Source: Ipomoea triloba (Eukaryota; Streptophyta; Magnoliopsida; Solanales; Convolvulaceae). Taken from it: DNA of 64,000 nucleotides. The position numbers and the translations under genes are program-made. The DNA lies in assembly GCF_003576645.1 (NCBI RefSeq), contig NC_044919.1, positions 31,538,786-31,602,785 on the forward strand, written 5' to 3'. Below are positions 11,467 through 22,129 of this stretch, piece by piece. Each line of letters begins with the position of its first letter. Position 1 is the first letter of the stretch. The notes beneath the pieces were generated by a model that was not told where the DNA came from, made no database searches, and worked only from the letters and a program-made list of their open reading frames with translations.

Positions 11467-13259
11467 AAAAAATGCAGGAAAGCAAATGAAATATAAAATA
11501 AAAATCTGCTTTGGGAGTGTGAGATAGGCAGACAGGGAGTATGCAGTCGAACAACCGCAGGGGCTTCCAGCAGTGACAGCTGAACCAATCAGATGAGCCG
11601 CCCATTTTATAATAATAACGAATAAGCTTTTTAGAATCTATTTGTTTTTTGTTTTAAGTGAACAGGAGCTGACATTTCAATCAGAAATAAACATTGGGTC
11701 CAGGTTATCCGAAAAACACATGCTGAAGCGAAAGATCACAAAATGAAACACAAGTGACGAACCAAGCACTTGCTTGAAAGAAGAAGCAAATCAATCAATA
11801 TTTATATATATTTATATTTAGACAAGGAGCAAGTAGCAAACACCAACGGCTTTTCAGCGTTGCGCGCTAGCTTATAGTTTAGAAGTATAATACGGGTCTC
11901 CATTTCTAAAACTTTTCTATAATATAAGGTAAGCTTTTTAGAACCCTACTTTTCAAGTTTTTCCCAACCTATACCTTACTAAAGGAAAGGGCTTACCTTT
12001 TTCAGCTGCATTGCACTACCGCATAAACAATGGATCCATTGGGCTGGATGAGCAACCTTCTATCTGGCCTCTATACCAGTAGTAGAGTGGCTTGCTACTT
12101 TTAATCAGAAACGGAAGAGTGAGCAAGGCAAAGGAGAAAGAAGTTGTCCCGCCTTCTCTGGTAACCCGCCTAGCATATGTAGAAAAGAAGGAACAGAGAA
12201 AGAAGAACAACCGTTTGACTTTGGCACATGAGATGGCGAGTTTGGCTAGGTAAGATAATGGAAATATATCGGGCTACAAATCCTGGAATGACGGCTGGAC
12301 CCCGTTCTCGACCTCGAGGAGTGGGAAGCAGCATGGAACTTTATTTGACTTACAACAAACCCAACAAGCAACAGTAAAGAGCTTCCCCTCCAACAAGCAA
12401 CAGCAAATTGAAACTCTTAAACCTATTCTTTCCTAAATATGTTCATGCAAGTTTTCTTGCTGCCCTAGTAAGAAGTTCGTGAGGTACCATACACTCGTTC
12501 CCATTACAAGAATGAAATGAACCCCAACTCGCACCAATAGCGGCACTAAGCAACAAAAGATTGATTGAAAACACACACGCACTAGCGCGCTTCTCTTTTT
12601 CAGCAAGCTTCTTCATGCAATGGCTATAACTATAAGTCACTAGCTAGCGCACTAGCGTTTTCCCTTACTAGTTGTATCGTGCAGTATACCAATGAATAGG
12701 AAAAGCAAATTTAGATTACTATGACGAATGGAGGTTGAAGGTAAAGCATGTTCGGTGCCTCACCCTCGTCTCCTTCGCCATGGGAATCCTATCGATAAAG
12801 AAGAGGCATAAGCATCACCTCTTGATCCATTCTCTTGATACAAAAGAAACCTCCCGCCATAAAGATCTAAAGTCTGGGTCCCATCAACCACCGTCCCGAG
12901 CTGGTCGAGAGGAATTAAATCGCACCACATTTTCTCGAATCCCCCAACTAGAGATGGAATTCTAAAACCTAAACAACTCAGTTAAGAGCTCCGTGACTGG
13001 AAAAAGAAAAGGTCACCAATGATTGATCCCTCATTCCACTAATCCGTTGTTACTTATTCAAGGCATAGACTCCCCATTTTTTTTATCCTATTAGAGCAAG
13101 GTGTTCGTCAACAATGAAAGCCGTTGAACTTAAGACTCAGTTGAGAAAGAGGGTGAGAAAGAGGGATTGGGGAAAGAGCTAGGGCAAATCGAAGGTTCGT
13201 CTATCAAGATTGGGCATGGACGAGCCTCGACTGGGTCAGCATTAATGAAAAATCTATAC

Positions 13260-13990
13260 TCCCTCTCATCTTATGGTAATGCAAGGAATTTAATCACTCA
13301 CAATAATGCATATAAAAGAAAAAAGAGACATATCAATTAGAAATAGATCTATATTGAAAACTACTAATTATATAAAAAAAATTAAAAACTACTAATTATA
13401 TATAAATGGAGTACTCACTTTAGAGTACGTTAGATCCTAGACAAACTCACTAATCAAAGGACTAAATTAGAAGTTAGTCCTAGAATCATCAAAGGGGAAT
13501 GGGGTTAAGGCCCTTTGGAATTCAAAGCTGATACTTGCTATCCTTCGAGGACTTTGCAAGTTACTCCTAGAATTATCAAGTGAAATTAAACATTTTGATC
13601 TTAATACCTAAAGCCGAGTTCAATAATCCTGTTGAAATGGATAGATGGAGTCACCCTATCTTGTTGAAATGGATAGATGGAGTCACCCTCCAAGAAATAC
13701 TATGGGTAGTCTTTCAAGAATTCTGTTGAAACTATGAATGAGCATCCTGAGGAATATTGATCAACATATGCTTATTGTTGCATGGTGCTTAGGGCGCATT
13801 TGGTTCACAAAATTTTACCATAATAAGATCACCCCAAAAAGTAATGTGAAGTTTTGAGAATGTAAAATAACCTTATGTGTTTTGTTTAGATTGTGAAATA
13901 TAATATGAATTTGTTTAGTTATAGAACAAATTACTATAATGTCCTCAATTTTGTGTGTAGGGTTCAAGTGCGGTATATCATCCCATGCGG
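13260..13990. mobile_element. Intergenic DNA with a TIR-transposon-like end near 13795
   Basis: Nuclear-type AT-rich sequence resumes after the mitochondrial-like block. A short duplicated phrase, GAAATGGATAGATGGAGTCACC, occurs near 13635 and 13670. AGGGCGCATTTGGTTCACAAA at about 13793 resembles the end of hAT- or Harbinger-type MITEs, but I could not find its partner end. No gene was seen. Confidence 0.35.
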
Positions 13991-13999
13991 TTGTGCGAT

Positions 14000-15415
14000 A
14001 TTCACCTTAAGCATAAAAACAGCACACATTTTTAAGTATACAAACCACACCTTAAGCTACGAACACAAATCATGCACCTAAAGTTTTTTAATGATGCAAC
14101 CTTCCATTGAGAAAATAGTGTGCATCTTAAGTACACAAGTCACGCTCCTTAAATACACAAGTCACACACCTTAAGAACACAAACTATGCACCTAAAGTTT
14201 TAAAATGAAACACATTAAGTTTCAACAAACTCACGCACCTTAAGAAAGAAAACAACACACCTAAAGAACAAAAATCGCCCACCTTAAGAAAGACAACAAC
14301 ACACCTAAAGAACAAAAATCGCACACCTTAAGCTTTAGGTTCACTCACTCTAAATTTCAACGTTAGGAATCACGCACATTAAAAAAAGAAAATTACGCAT
14401 CTTAGGAAGAAAATTATGCACCTAAAATCACCGCTCAACTACACAAGAAACTCACGCACCTTAAAGCTTTAAGATCACTAACTTTAAGGTTCAACGCTCA
14501 CGCACCTTAAACATACAAACCACACATCTAAAGTTTTACAATGACACACCTTAAGTTTCAATTACGAAGGCACCTTAAGCATACCAATCAAGCACCTTTA
14601 AGAAGGAAAATCACACACCTAAATCTTTAAACGGACACTGCTTAAGTTTTTAACAATTACATCTAAAGTTCTAAAGTTTTAGAGTGACATACCTAAAGTT
14701 TCAATTACGAACGCACTTTAAGAAGGAAAATCACGCACCTAAATCTTTAACAGACACAACTTAAATTTTTAGCAATTGACTTAAGCACTCAAACCACACA
14801 CCTTAAGAAAACAATCACACCACCTAAAGCGTTAGATCCATCCACTTAAGTTTTCTTTAAACACAAAAATCATATACCTTAAAAAGAAACTACGCTCTTT
14901 AAGAAGAAAATTAAACACCTTAAAATTTGCCTAAATGCAAAAGGCCAAATTGCCACATTATCTATTAATCATATCCTATGAATTCTGGTGCAAGAACCTA
15001 CACCCGAGCAATTTTGCGCTTAACTAAACAAATGCAAGCATAAACCACACAACTAAAGTTTTAAAGTGACACACCTTAAGCATACCAATCACGCACCTAA
15101 ATCTTTAAACCTACACAACTTAATCACGCACCTTAAGCATACCAATCACGCACCTAAACCTTTAAACCTACACAACTTAAGTTTTTTAACAATTGACTCA
15201 CTTTAATCACTCAAACCACGCAACTTAAGAAAAAACAATCACACCTCCTAAAACTTTAGATCCACCCACTTAAGTTTTCAACACATTAAGCTACACAGTA
15301 CAAAAATCATTCACCTTAAGCACAAAAATTACATACCTTAAAAAAAAAAAAACTACGGTCCTTAAGAAAATAACAAACACCTTAAATTTTTAACCTAAAT
15401 GCAAAAAGATCAAAT
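14000..15415. repeat. Block of dense CACCTTAAG / CACCTAAAG motifs
   Basis: Dozens of copies of a short motif (consensus CACGCACCTTAAG or CACACCTAAAG) occur in one orientation, spaced about 10-40 bp apart by variable filler such as AAACCACA and AAAATCAC. A larger unit of roughly 0.25-0.3 kb is itself duplicated: 14730-14965 is similar to 15146-15415, both ending in AACCTAAATGCAAAA-like text. This looks like the subterminal repeat region of a DNA transposon, perhaps linked to the TIR-like end near 13795. No coding sequence was seen. Confidence 0.75.
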
Positions 15416-15519
15416 GCCACAACACATTTTTAAAATTATCTAACAAAGGCAAAGAGGCAAAGTCAGAATAATTTAAAGTAGTCTAATATTACTTAAGAAA
15501 ATGGGACTAATAACATTAA

Positions 15520-15605
15520 CTAAAGCTATAGTGTTAGTTCTATCGTTAAATGCTAAGATAAAGAAAGCTATAGTGTTAGTTCTATCTTTAAATGCTAAGA
15601 TTTAA
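15520..15605. repeat. Short tandem direct repeat, about 43-bp period
   Basis: AAGCTATAGTGTTAGTTCTATC followed by TTTAAATGCTAAGAT-like bases appears twice in a row, with one or two substitutions. Confidence 0.75.
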
Positions 15606-15698
15606 GTACTTTGCCTTTATTGCTCAGAGTTTGCTATGAGGTCTTTCCTTTGCATTAGGTGGGGATGGTAAGTACTGCAAAGAATAATTTAAATACTA

Positions 15699-15898
15699 CA
15701 TTATAAAATTACTGTTAAATTAGTTTAACTCACCTAGTCAGAGTGCCCTATTTCTCAGGCTACTTTTTATAACAACCTATTTACTACACTAGATATATTC
15801 CAGATTAGAAGAGCCACACAGAATATTCAGAAAAAAAACAGTACATACCTTTTCATTCTTTATTTCTTCACAACTCCAAGCAAAATTATGCAAGTTCT
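15699..15898. repeat. Dispersed direct repeat, copy 2
   Basis: This is the second copy of the segment at 7574-7778, sharing AACTCACCTAGTCAGAGTG, CTACTTTTTATAACAACCTA and AAAATTATGCAAGTTCT. The first TATA-rich part differs in length. The spacing from copy 1 is about 8.1 kb. Confidence 0.75.
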
Positions 15899-16204
15899 GC
15901 ACCGAGGGCAGTTAGTTCTGCTACTACATGAAAAAGCAATAATACAGAGTGTACCACAAAGGATGTATTTCATAACCTACAAGAAAACCCAAATCAACAA
16001 TTAATTTAGGTTCAAATGATTAAAGGAACAATATTCGATACCCTTATTTCCCTTGGAATTCTTCTCAAGAGTTTAAACAAAACAGTTCTAATGCATTGTA
16101 ATAGACAATTAACATCATAACAAATGTTTTACACATGTAGAGCATTTTTTTAATAAGAGCATGAAAGGAAAATTTTTTAATCATGCACGAACTATCTTAT
16201 CCCA

Positions 16205-16352
16205 GCACATTAGTTACCATGCATGAAGCTGTTTGAGCAGCAAGACTTACAACATCTTTCAGTATCTCTTCCATTTCCTAAGGTGTTTTTGAAGGGAACT
16301 TATCCTCATAATACCTACAACTTGGCTCTGACGCTCTCCCAGCTTGACCATT
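16205..16352 (-). pseudogene. Possible degenerate exon, unknown protein
   Basis: On the minus strand one frame reads MNGQAGRASEPSCRYYEDKF, then SKTP, a TAG stop, then EMEEILKDVVSLAAQTASCM, followed by GTAACT, which could be a splice donor. Amino-acid composition and splice-like edges resemble an exon, but the stop sits in the middle. I do not recognise the protein. It could be a pseudogene exon or chance. Confidence 0.25.
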
Positions 16353-17001
16353 CATACAAGAAAATCAAAAAAATAACCATTCATAATGCAGTGATAAGCA
16401 CATAGCAGATAGTATTTATATGGAGTTAGTTCACAATGTTCCATAGGACAAATAATAAAAAGAATAACAAAAGAAAAACAATTTTAAAAAAAATTCAGCA
16501 TGTAGGTTAAGTCACAAAAAACTCCATGACCATAACTAAAATTACTTATGTGCTACCCATTCAGGAAAAATGCAGCAGGTATTAAAACATAGATGATATG
16601 AATGCACATTAATGAATTCCACCAGGGCAGCTTAAAAATGGTGTGGGGACCCCAAAAAATAAAATAAACGCATCATAATGGGCAGGGTCCTTAGCAATAA
16701 AAATAAACCTTCCTGTCATTGTATACCAATGAAAATGAATGGCATTGACAATAATGATGATGTAACTATTACAATCATAAAATGATGTTAAGTTCACAGA
16801 CCAATAGGTTGCCTGAGATAAATCTCATAGCAGGACTGTTACAACTTTAGAGAACTCATACCATTGACAAATACCATTCACAGTAACCATAATTTCAATA
16901 TACATGAAGTTAGGCATTCCTCATCATATCTAAGCACAATTATTTACTAGTAATCATGAAGAGAAGGAATTATGGATACTCTCATACTCATGTTTGGTAG
17001 A

Positions 17002-17478
17002 TGGAAGAGAAATTTGCAACACAGGAATCAGACAATTGACAAATACCATAAGCATTTATTAAATGCCTTGAGTCATTGCTAAGTAGCCATCTTACTAGAA
17101 AAATAAATGCAGGTTAAATAAATGTAATATATTAAATGGCGTAATTAATGATCAAAGTACCCAGAGAACAAATCAAGAAGAATCAAAATAACCCAAATCA
17201 AGAAGAATCAAAAGCATACATAAAGAAGAAAAATAAAGAATTGGAAGAGAAATTTGCAACACAGAAATCAGACAATTGACAAATACCATAAGCATTTATT
17301 AAATGCCTTGAGTCATTGCTAAGTAGCCATCTTACTAGAAAAATAAATGCAGGTTAAATAAATGTAATATATTAAATGGCGTAATTAATGATCAAAGTAC
17401 CCAGAGAAAAAATCAAGAATCAAAATAACCCAAATCAAGAAGAATCAAAAGCATACATAAAGAAGAAAAATAAAGAAC
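17002..17478. repeat. Tandem duplication, 240-bp unit, two copies
   Basis: The unit beginning TGGAAGAGAAATTTGCAACA at 17002 repeats at 17242, nearly identical apart from a G/A change and a small deletion in the GAAGAATCAA part. The copies abut directly. Confidence 0.9.
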
Positions 17479-17479
17479 A

Positions 17480-19544
17480 AATCACCTTATTTACAGCAGT
17501 GTGCCAAAATAACCCAGCTCTATATCAAAAACAAATGGAACAAATAATGATCAAAGAACCAAAAGCCCAATCAAGAAGAATCAATAAGAATTTACGTTAA
17601 GTTACAACAAAATGTGTCAAAATAAGCCAATTCACTACATAAAAAAACAACTAAAAGAATTAACTATTCACCTTATATTGAAGCACACTGTCAAAATAAC
17701 GCAATACATAATAATATTTAAAAAAAAAAAAACTCCAAAACCCACAAATAATTACTACGGACTAACAGAACCCTGTAAATCAAATCAATACTTCCACAGA
17801 GACACATCCCATACACAATGATATACAACTGAATTTACCAACGGTAAATATTGAGAGACAAACACAAGAAAACAAAATCTTAAATTCAAAAGAGTAACTT
17901 CAAAGCATCAAGAGTTGCAATAACTGTCATGCTCCATTAGAACTATAAAATAATACTTGAAAGAAGCTAAATTTAAAAAAAAAATACAAACAATAACAAG
18001 TGGAACAATTAATAATTATCAAAGAGCACAAACCTCAATCTAGAAGAATCCATACCAATTCACCTTTATAATAGACCACAGTTCATCAAAATAAAATGAT
18101 TCAATATATCCAAAAATGAAACACTTAATGATCAAAGCACACAAGCCCCGAGCAAAAAGAATCAATAATAACTCACCTTATATTGAAGCATACAGTCAAA
18201 ACATCCCGATTCACTATTACAAACAAAAAAATAAAAAAACTACAAATTAAAAAAAAAAAAAAAAAACCTATAAATCAACACTTCCATAGAAACCCATACA
18301 CAAAATGACAAAACAATATACAAATGAATTTACCAACAGTACTTAGTGAAAGAAAAACCAGAGAAAATAGAATCTCAATTTCAAAAGACACTACAAAATA
18401 TCAAGAGGTCCAATAACCGTAACACACTATTCAAACTGAAAATAATACTTGAAAAAAATATTAAGAATACTTGAAAACAGTGAAAATCATACCCATACAC
18501 AAAATGACAAAACAATATACAATTGAATTTACCAACAGTATTTAGTGAAAGAAAAACCAGAGAAAACAGAATCTCAAATTCAAAAGACACACTACAAAAT
18601 TACAAAATATCAAGAGGTCCAATAATCATTACGCACTATTTGAATTTGAACTGAAAATAATACTTGAAAAAAAATATTATGAATAATTCAAAACAGTGAA
18701 TACACTTAAAAGCAATGAACATCATTTTAAAAACTATAAAGAACACTCAACATCATTTGAAAAACTTAAAAGAACACTTTAAACGCTGAAAAACATTTTA
18801 AAAACTAAAAGAAGCTTAAAACCACTGAAAATCATACACAATTCACCTTATTTACTCCAGTGTCAAAATAAGTCAAATCAATATATCAAAAACAAATTGA
18901 AAATTAATGACCAAACCACTCAGGCCACGAACGAGAAGCCTCCATAGCATTTCATCTTATTAACATTTAACAAAATAAAACAATTAAATATATCCAAAAA
19001 TGAAACACATAATGATCAATTCACACAAGCGCCAACCAAAAAGAATGAATAACGATTCACCATATATTCAAGCACACTATCATCCGATCGATTATATATA
19101 AATCCAAAACACTGAACAACATTTTAAAAACTATAAAGAACACTTACAATTGTTGAACATCATCTCACAAACTAAGGACACTTAAAAAACGCGGCAATAT
19201 AATTTCAAAAACTAAAAGAACACTTAAAACCACCGAATATCATACACAATTCACCTTATTTACTATAGTGTGTCAAAATAAACCAATTTAATATATCAAA
19301 ACCAAATGGCAACAAATAATGATCAAAAAACCCAAACCATCATCAAGAAGAATCAAAAAGAAATTCACATTATAGTAGAATGTGTCAAAATAAGTAAATA
19401 ACCCAATTCACTACATCAAAAACACAGACCTCAATGAAAAGGAATCCGTAACAATTAACCTTATATTATAACACAGTTTATCAATTATAAAACAATTCAA
19501 TAAGCACACAAGCCTCCACCAACAAGAATAAATACTGATTCACC
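17480..19544. repeat. Degenerate A-rich repeat region, no gene
   Basis: Fragments of the unit later amplified at 20.9-21.7 kb (GAATTTACCAACAGTA, AAACCCAAGAGATCAGAATC-like text) alternate with the AACATCATTTTAAAAACT phrases shared with 5.9-7.4 kb. Within it a unit of about 199 bp is duplicated: ACCCATACACAAAATGAC starts at 18292 and at 18491. Short lysine- and asparagine-rich reading frames here carry no recognisable domain. Confidence 0.65.
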
Positions 19545-19552
19545 AGCACACT

Positions 19553-20108
19553 TAGGGGTGGGCGTAATTTGGATTACCCGAACTAACACCCGAAATCCGA
19601 ACCAAATTTTAAATTTTGGGTGAACCCAAATAGTTATCGGTTCGGATATTTTAAATTTTGGTATGTCCGAATATAAATTTGGTTCGGATATCGGGTGTTA
19701 AAAATTTACCCACACCCGACCCGAAACCCGAACTAACCAAAATTTTATTATAAATATAATAATATATATTATATATTTAGTTATCAATGTATTTCATAAT
19801 TAATAATATATTAATTTTAAAAAGTTTATTGGTTAATTATTACTATTTGTCTTATTTTTAGTTTGATAGTATATGAAAAAAAATATAAATAATAAAATAA
19901 TAAAAACATAAAAAATTAAAATTGATAAAAATAAAATTTTGGGTATATCCAAACTAACCCGAAATAAACCCAAAATAATTTCACCCGAACCGAACATATC
20001 CGAATTAAATTTGGTTCGGATATCGGGTGTCAAAAACATCACCCAAAATTTTCGGATATCCGAAATAAAATTCGGGTATCACCCGAACCGAACGGACGCC
20101 CACCCCTA
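19553..20108. mobile_element. hAT-superfamily MITE, 556 bp
   Basis: The element begins TAGGGGTGGGCG and ends CGCCCACCCCTA, a perfect 12-bp terminal inverted repeat. It is flanked by an exact 8-bp duplication, AGCACACT, at 19545-19552 and 20109-20116. TIR and target-duplication length are diagnostic of hAT. Subterminal regions carry repeated ACCCGAA / TTCGGATATC motifs in both orientations. The middle is AT-rich, with no transposase, so it depends on an autonomous element elsewhere. It interrupts the older repeat region. Confidence 0.92.
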
Positions 20109-20116
20109 AGCACACT

Positions 20117-20920
20117 GTCAAAATAACCTGATTCTAACTCCAAAACCCACAAATAATAATTACTAGAAATTAACAGAACCTTATAGATCAATAACTGCCA
20201 AAGAGACAACCCATACACACATAGCTATACAACTGAACTTACCAACAGTATTTAAGTGAAAGATAAACCCAGGAAATCAGAATCTTGAATACAAAGTATT
20301 ATAACGCTCCATTTGAACTAAAAATAATTCTTCAAAAAAAAAAACTATTCTTACTTTAAAGAATAGTTGAAAACAATGAAAATAATTTAAAAATTCAAAT
20401 TACAATTGAAAATGATGAACATCACATCATTTCAAAAACAAAAAAGAACATTTAAAATCATTGAACATCATTTCAAAAATGAAAAGAACACTTAATTATA
20501 TCAAAAGCTAAAAGAACCACTTGAATCCAGTGAAAACCATACAAAATTCACCCACCAATTCAATACATCAAAAAACAAATGGAACAAATTAAGATCAAAG
20601 GCCCCAAAGACACACAATTCACCTAATTTACTGCAATATATATAAGAAAAAAAAAACAAATCGAACAAACAAAGATAAAAGAACCCAAAGCCCTATCAAG
20701 AAGAATCAATAAGAAATTCACATAACAGTAGATTGTGTCAAAATAACCCAATTCACTAAATCAAAAACAAATGGAACTACTAATGACTAAACCAGACAGA
20801 CTTCAATCAAAAAGAATATGATTAAACCAGACAGACCTTAATCAAAAAGGATCCATAACAATTCATCTTTATATTACACCACAGTTTAACAAAATAAAAC
20901 AATTCAGCACAGTTCATCAA
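20117..20920. repeat. Degenerate A-rich repeat region, no gene
   Basis: It continues the region interrupted by the hAT element. GAATTTACC/TTGAACTTACC, AACATCATTTCAAAAA and AATCAAGAAGAATC-like phrases recur irregularly, and ACCAGACAGACCTTAATCAAAA is locally doubled near 20800-20850. Confidence 0.6.
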
Positions 20921-20924
20921 CAAT

Positions 20925-21740
20925 TGAATTTACCAAACAGTATATAGTAAAAAGATAAACCCAAGAGATCAGAATCTTGAATTCAAAACACTCAATACAA
21001 AGTACCAAGAGGTTAAATAATCGTTACAGCTAAACCCATACACAAAATGATAAACAATTGAATTTACCAAACAGTATATAGTGAAAACATAAACCCAAGA
21101 GATCAGAATCTTGAATTCAAAACACTCAATACAAAGTACCAAGAGGTCAAATAATCGTTACAGCTAAACCCATACACAAAATGATAGGTCAAATAATCGT
21201 TACAGCTAAACCCATACACAAAATGATAAACAAAATAATCGTTACAGCTAAACCCATACACAAAATGATAAACAGTTGAATTTACCAAACAGTATTATAT
21301 AGTGAAAAGATAAACCCAAGAGATCAGAATCTTGAATTCAAAACACTCAATACAAAGTACCAAGAGGTCAAATAATCGTTACAGCTAAACCCATACACAA
21401 AATGATAGGTCAAATAATCGTTACAGCTAAACCCATACACAAAATGATAAACAAAATAATCGTTACAGCTAAACCCATACACAAAATGATAAACAATTGA
21501 ATTTACCAAACAGTATACAGTGAAAACATAAACCCAAGAGATCAAAATCTTGAATTCAAAACACTCAATACAAAGTACCAAGAGGTCAAATAATCGTTAC
21601 AGCTAAACCGATACACAAAATGATAAACAATTGAATTTACCAAACAGTATTATATATAGTGAAAAGATAAACCCAAGAGATCAGAATCTTGAATTCAAAA
21701 CACTCAATAGAAAGTATCAAGAGGTCAAAATCGTTACAGC
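20925..21740. repeat. Nested tandem repeat array
   Basis: A long unit of roughly 130-140 bp (AATTTACCAAACAGTAT ... AAACCCAAGAGATCAGAATC ... AAAGTACCAAGAGGTCAAA) repeats about five times. Within some units a shorter piece of about 40 bp (AATAATCGTTACAGCTAAAC plus CCATACACAAAATGATA) is repeated two or three more times, so the array has two levels. Repeats are almost identical, showing recent expansion. The minus reading frames with repeated YHFVYGFSCNDY are translations of this array. Confidence 0.88.
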
Positions 21741-21833
21741 TCCATTCCAAAAATATAGTTGGTGTATTATGAATTTACCTCTAAACTAATGACAGCGAAG
21801 AAAACTGGGCGAAAAAGGTTTAAGATAGCCTAC

Positions 21834-21858
21834 CTGAAGTAAAGAAATCGCCAAGCAT
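21834..21858 (-). other. Possible isolated first exon (HVA22-like start)
   Basis: The minus strand reads ATG then LGDFFTS, followed by G and a perfect GTAGGC donor. MLGDF followed by an early phase-1 intron resembles the start of plant HVA22/DP1-family proteins as I remember them. Eight residues are far too few to prove this, and I found no later exons (the conserved GYAYPA-type segment is absent on this strand down to 15.5 kb). It may be an orphan exon cut from its gene by repeat expansion, or chance. Confidence 0.2.
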
Positions 21859-22018
21859 TCCTATTGTCGTCGTCGACGGAGGGGACGGTGTCCTAGAGAG
21901 TATTTACAAAAGAAAAAAAATTACTTTGGAACCAAGCCGTTTCCGGCTCCACTAATGCAAGAGCCAGTTTGGCTGATCCATCTCTTGCCCATCAAAGGAT
22001 GGGGACTTACGTTAAACT

Positions 22019-22058
22019 CGGAGCCTTGAGGCGCCTTTTATAGAAGCCTCAAGGCTCC
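22019..22058. repeat. Hairpin-forming inverted repeat
   Basis: GGAGCCTTGAGGC and GCCTCAAGGCTCC face each other across a loop of about 12 bases. Nearby, near 22105-22122, GGAGCCGGTTCGGCTCC is a second small inverted repeat. The local GC rise (21840-22130) stands out from the AT-rich flanks. Confidence 0.7.
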
Positions 22059-22129
22059 CATGCCACCTTTCCCAGCGATGTGGGAAAAGTGGCAAAATTA
22101 AGGGGAGCCGGTTCGGCTCTCCTTATGTT

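Larger units (their letters stand above)
9067..13260. other. Probable nuclear insertion of mitochondrial DNA (NUMT)
   Basis: Composition changes abruptly: this 4.2-kb stretch is visibly richer in G and C, with none of the A-rich repeats on either side. Its phrasing (purine-rich GAGAGAAAGACAGAG, GGAAAGGGCTTACC, CGAGCCTCGACTGGGTCAGC) is like angiosperm mitochondrial intergenic DNA. Supporting pieces are a 5' half of a mitochondrial-type tRNA-Pro (9192-9211) and a frameshifted organelle-like reading frame (9373-9663). No intact mitochondrial gene was recognised. Boundaries are estimated from the composition change. Much of 9.72-10.4 kb is more AT-rich and may be composite. Confidence 0.6.

Noticed and set aside
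11343..11588. Minus-strand 81-codon frame in the mitochondrial-like block
   Set aside because: It spans the 64-bp tandem repeat and translates it twice; no recognisable protein.
14000..15415. CRISPR-like or satellite array
   Set aside because: Motifs are degenerate and irregularly spaced, with no constant spacer length; a transposon subterminal field is more likely.
21103..21581. Minus-strand frames with repeated YHFVYGFSCNDY
   Set aside because: They are the translation of the nested tandem array; period and divergence follow the DNA repeat, with no sign of coding constraint.
20925..21740. CRISPR-like array
   Set aside because: Repeats and intervening parts are equally conserved, unit lengths vary from about 40 to 135 bp and the host is a plant; this is a tandem repeat.
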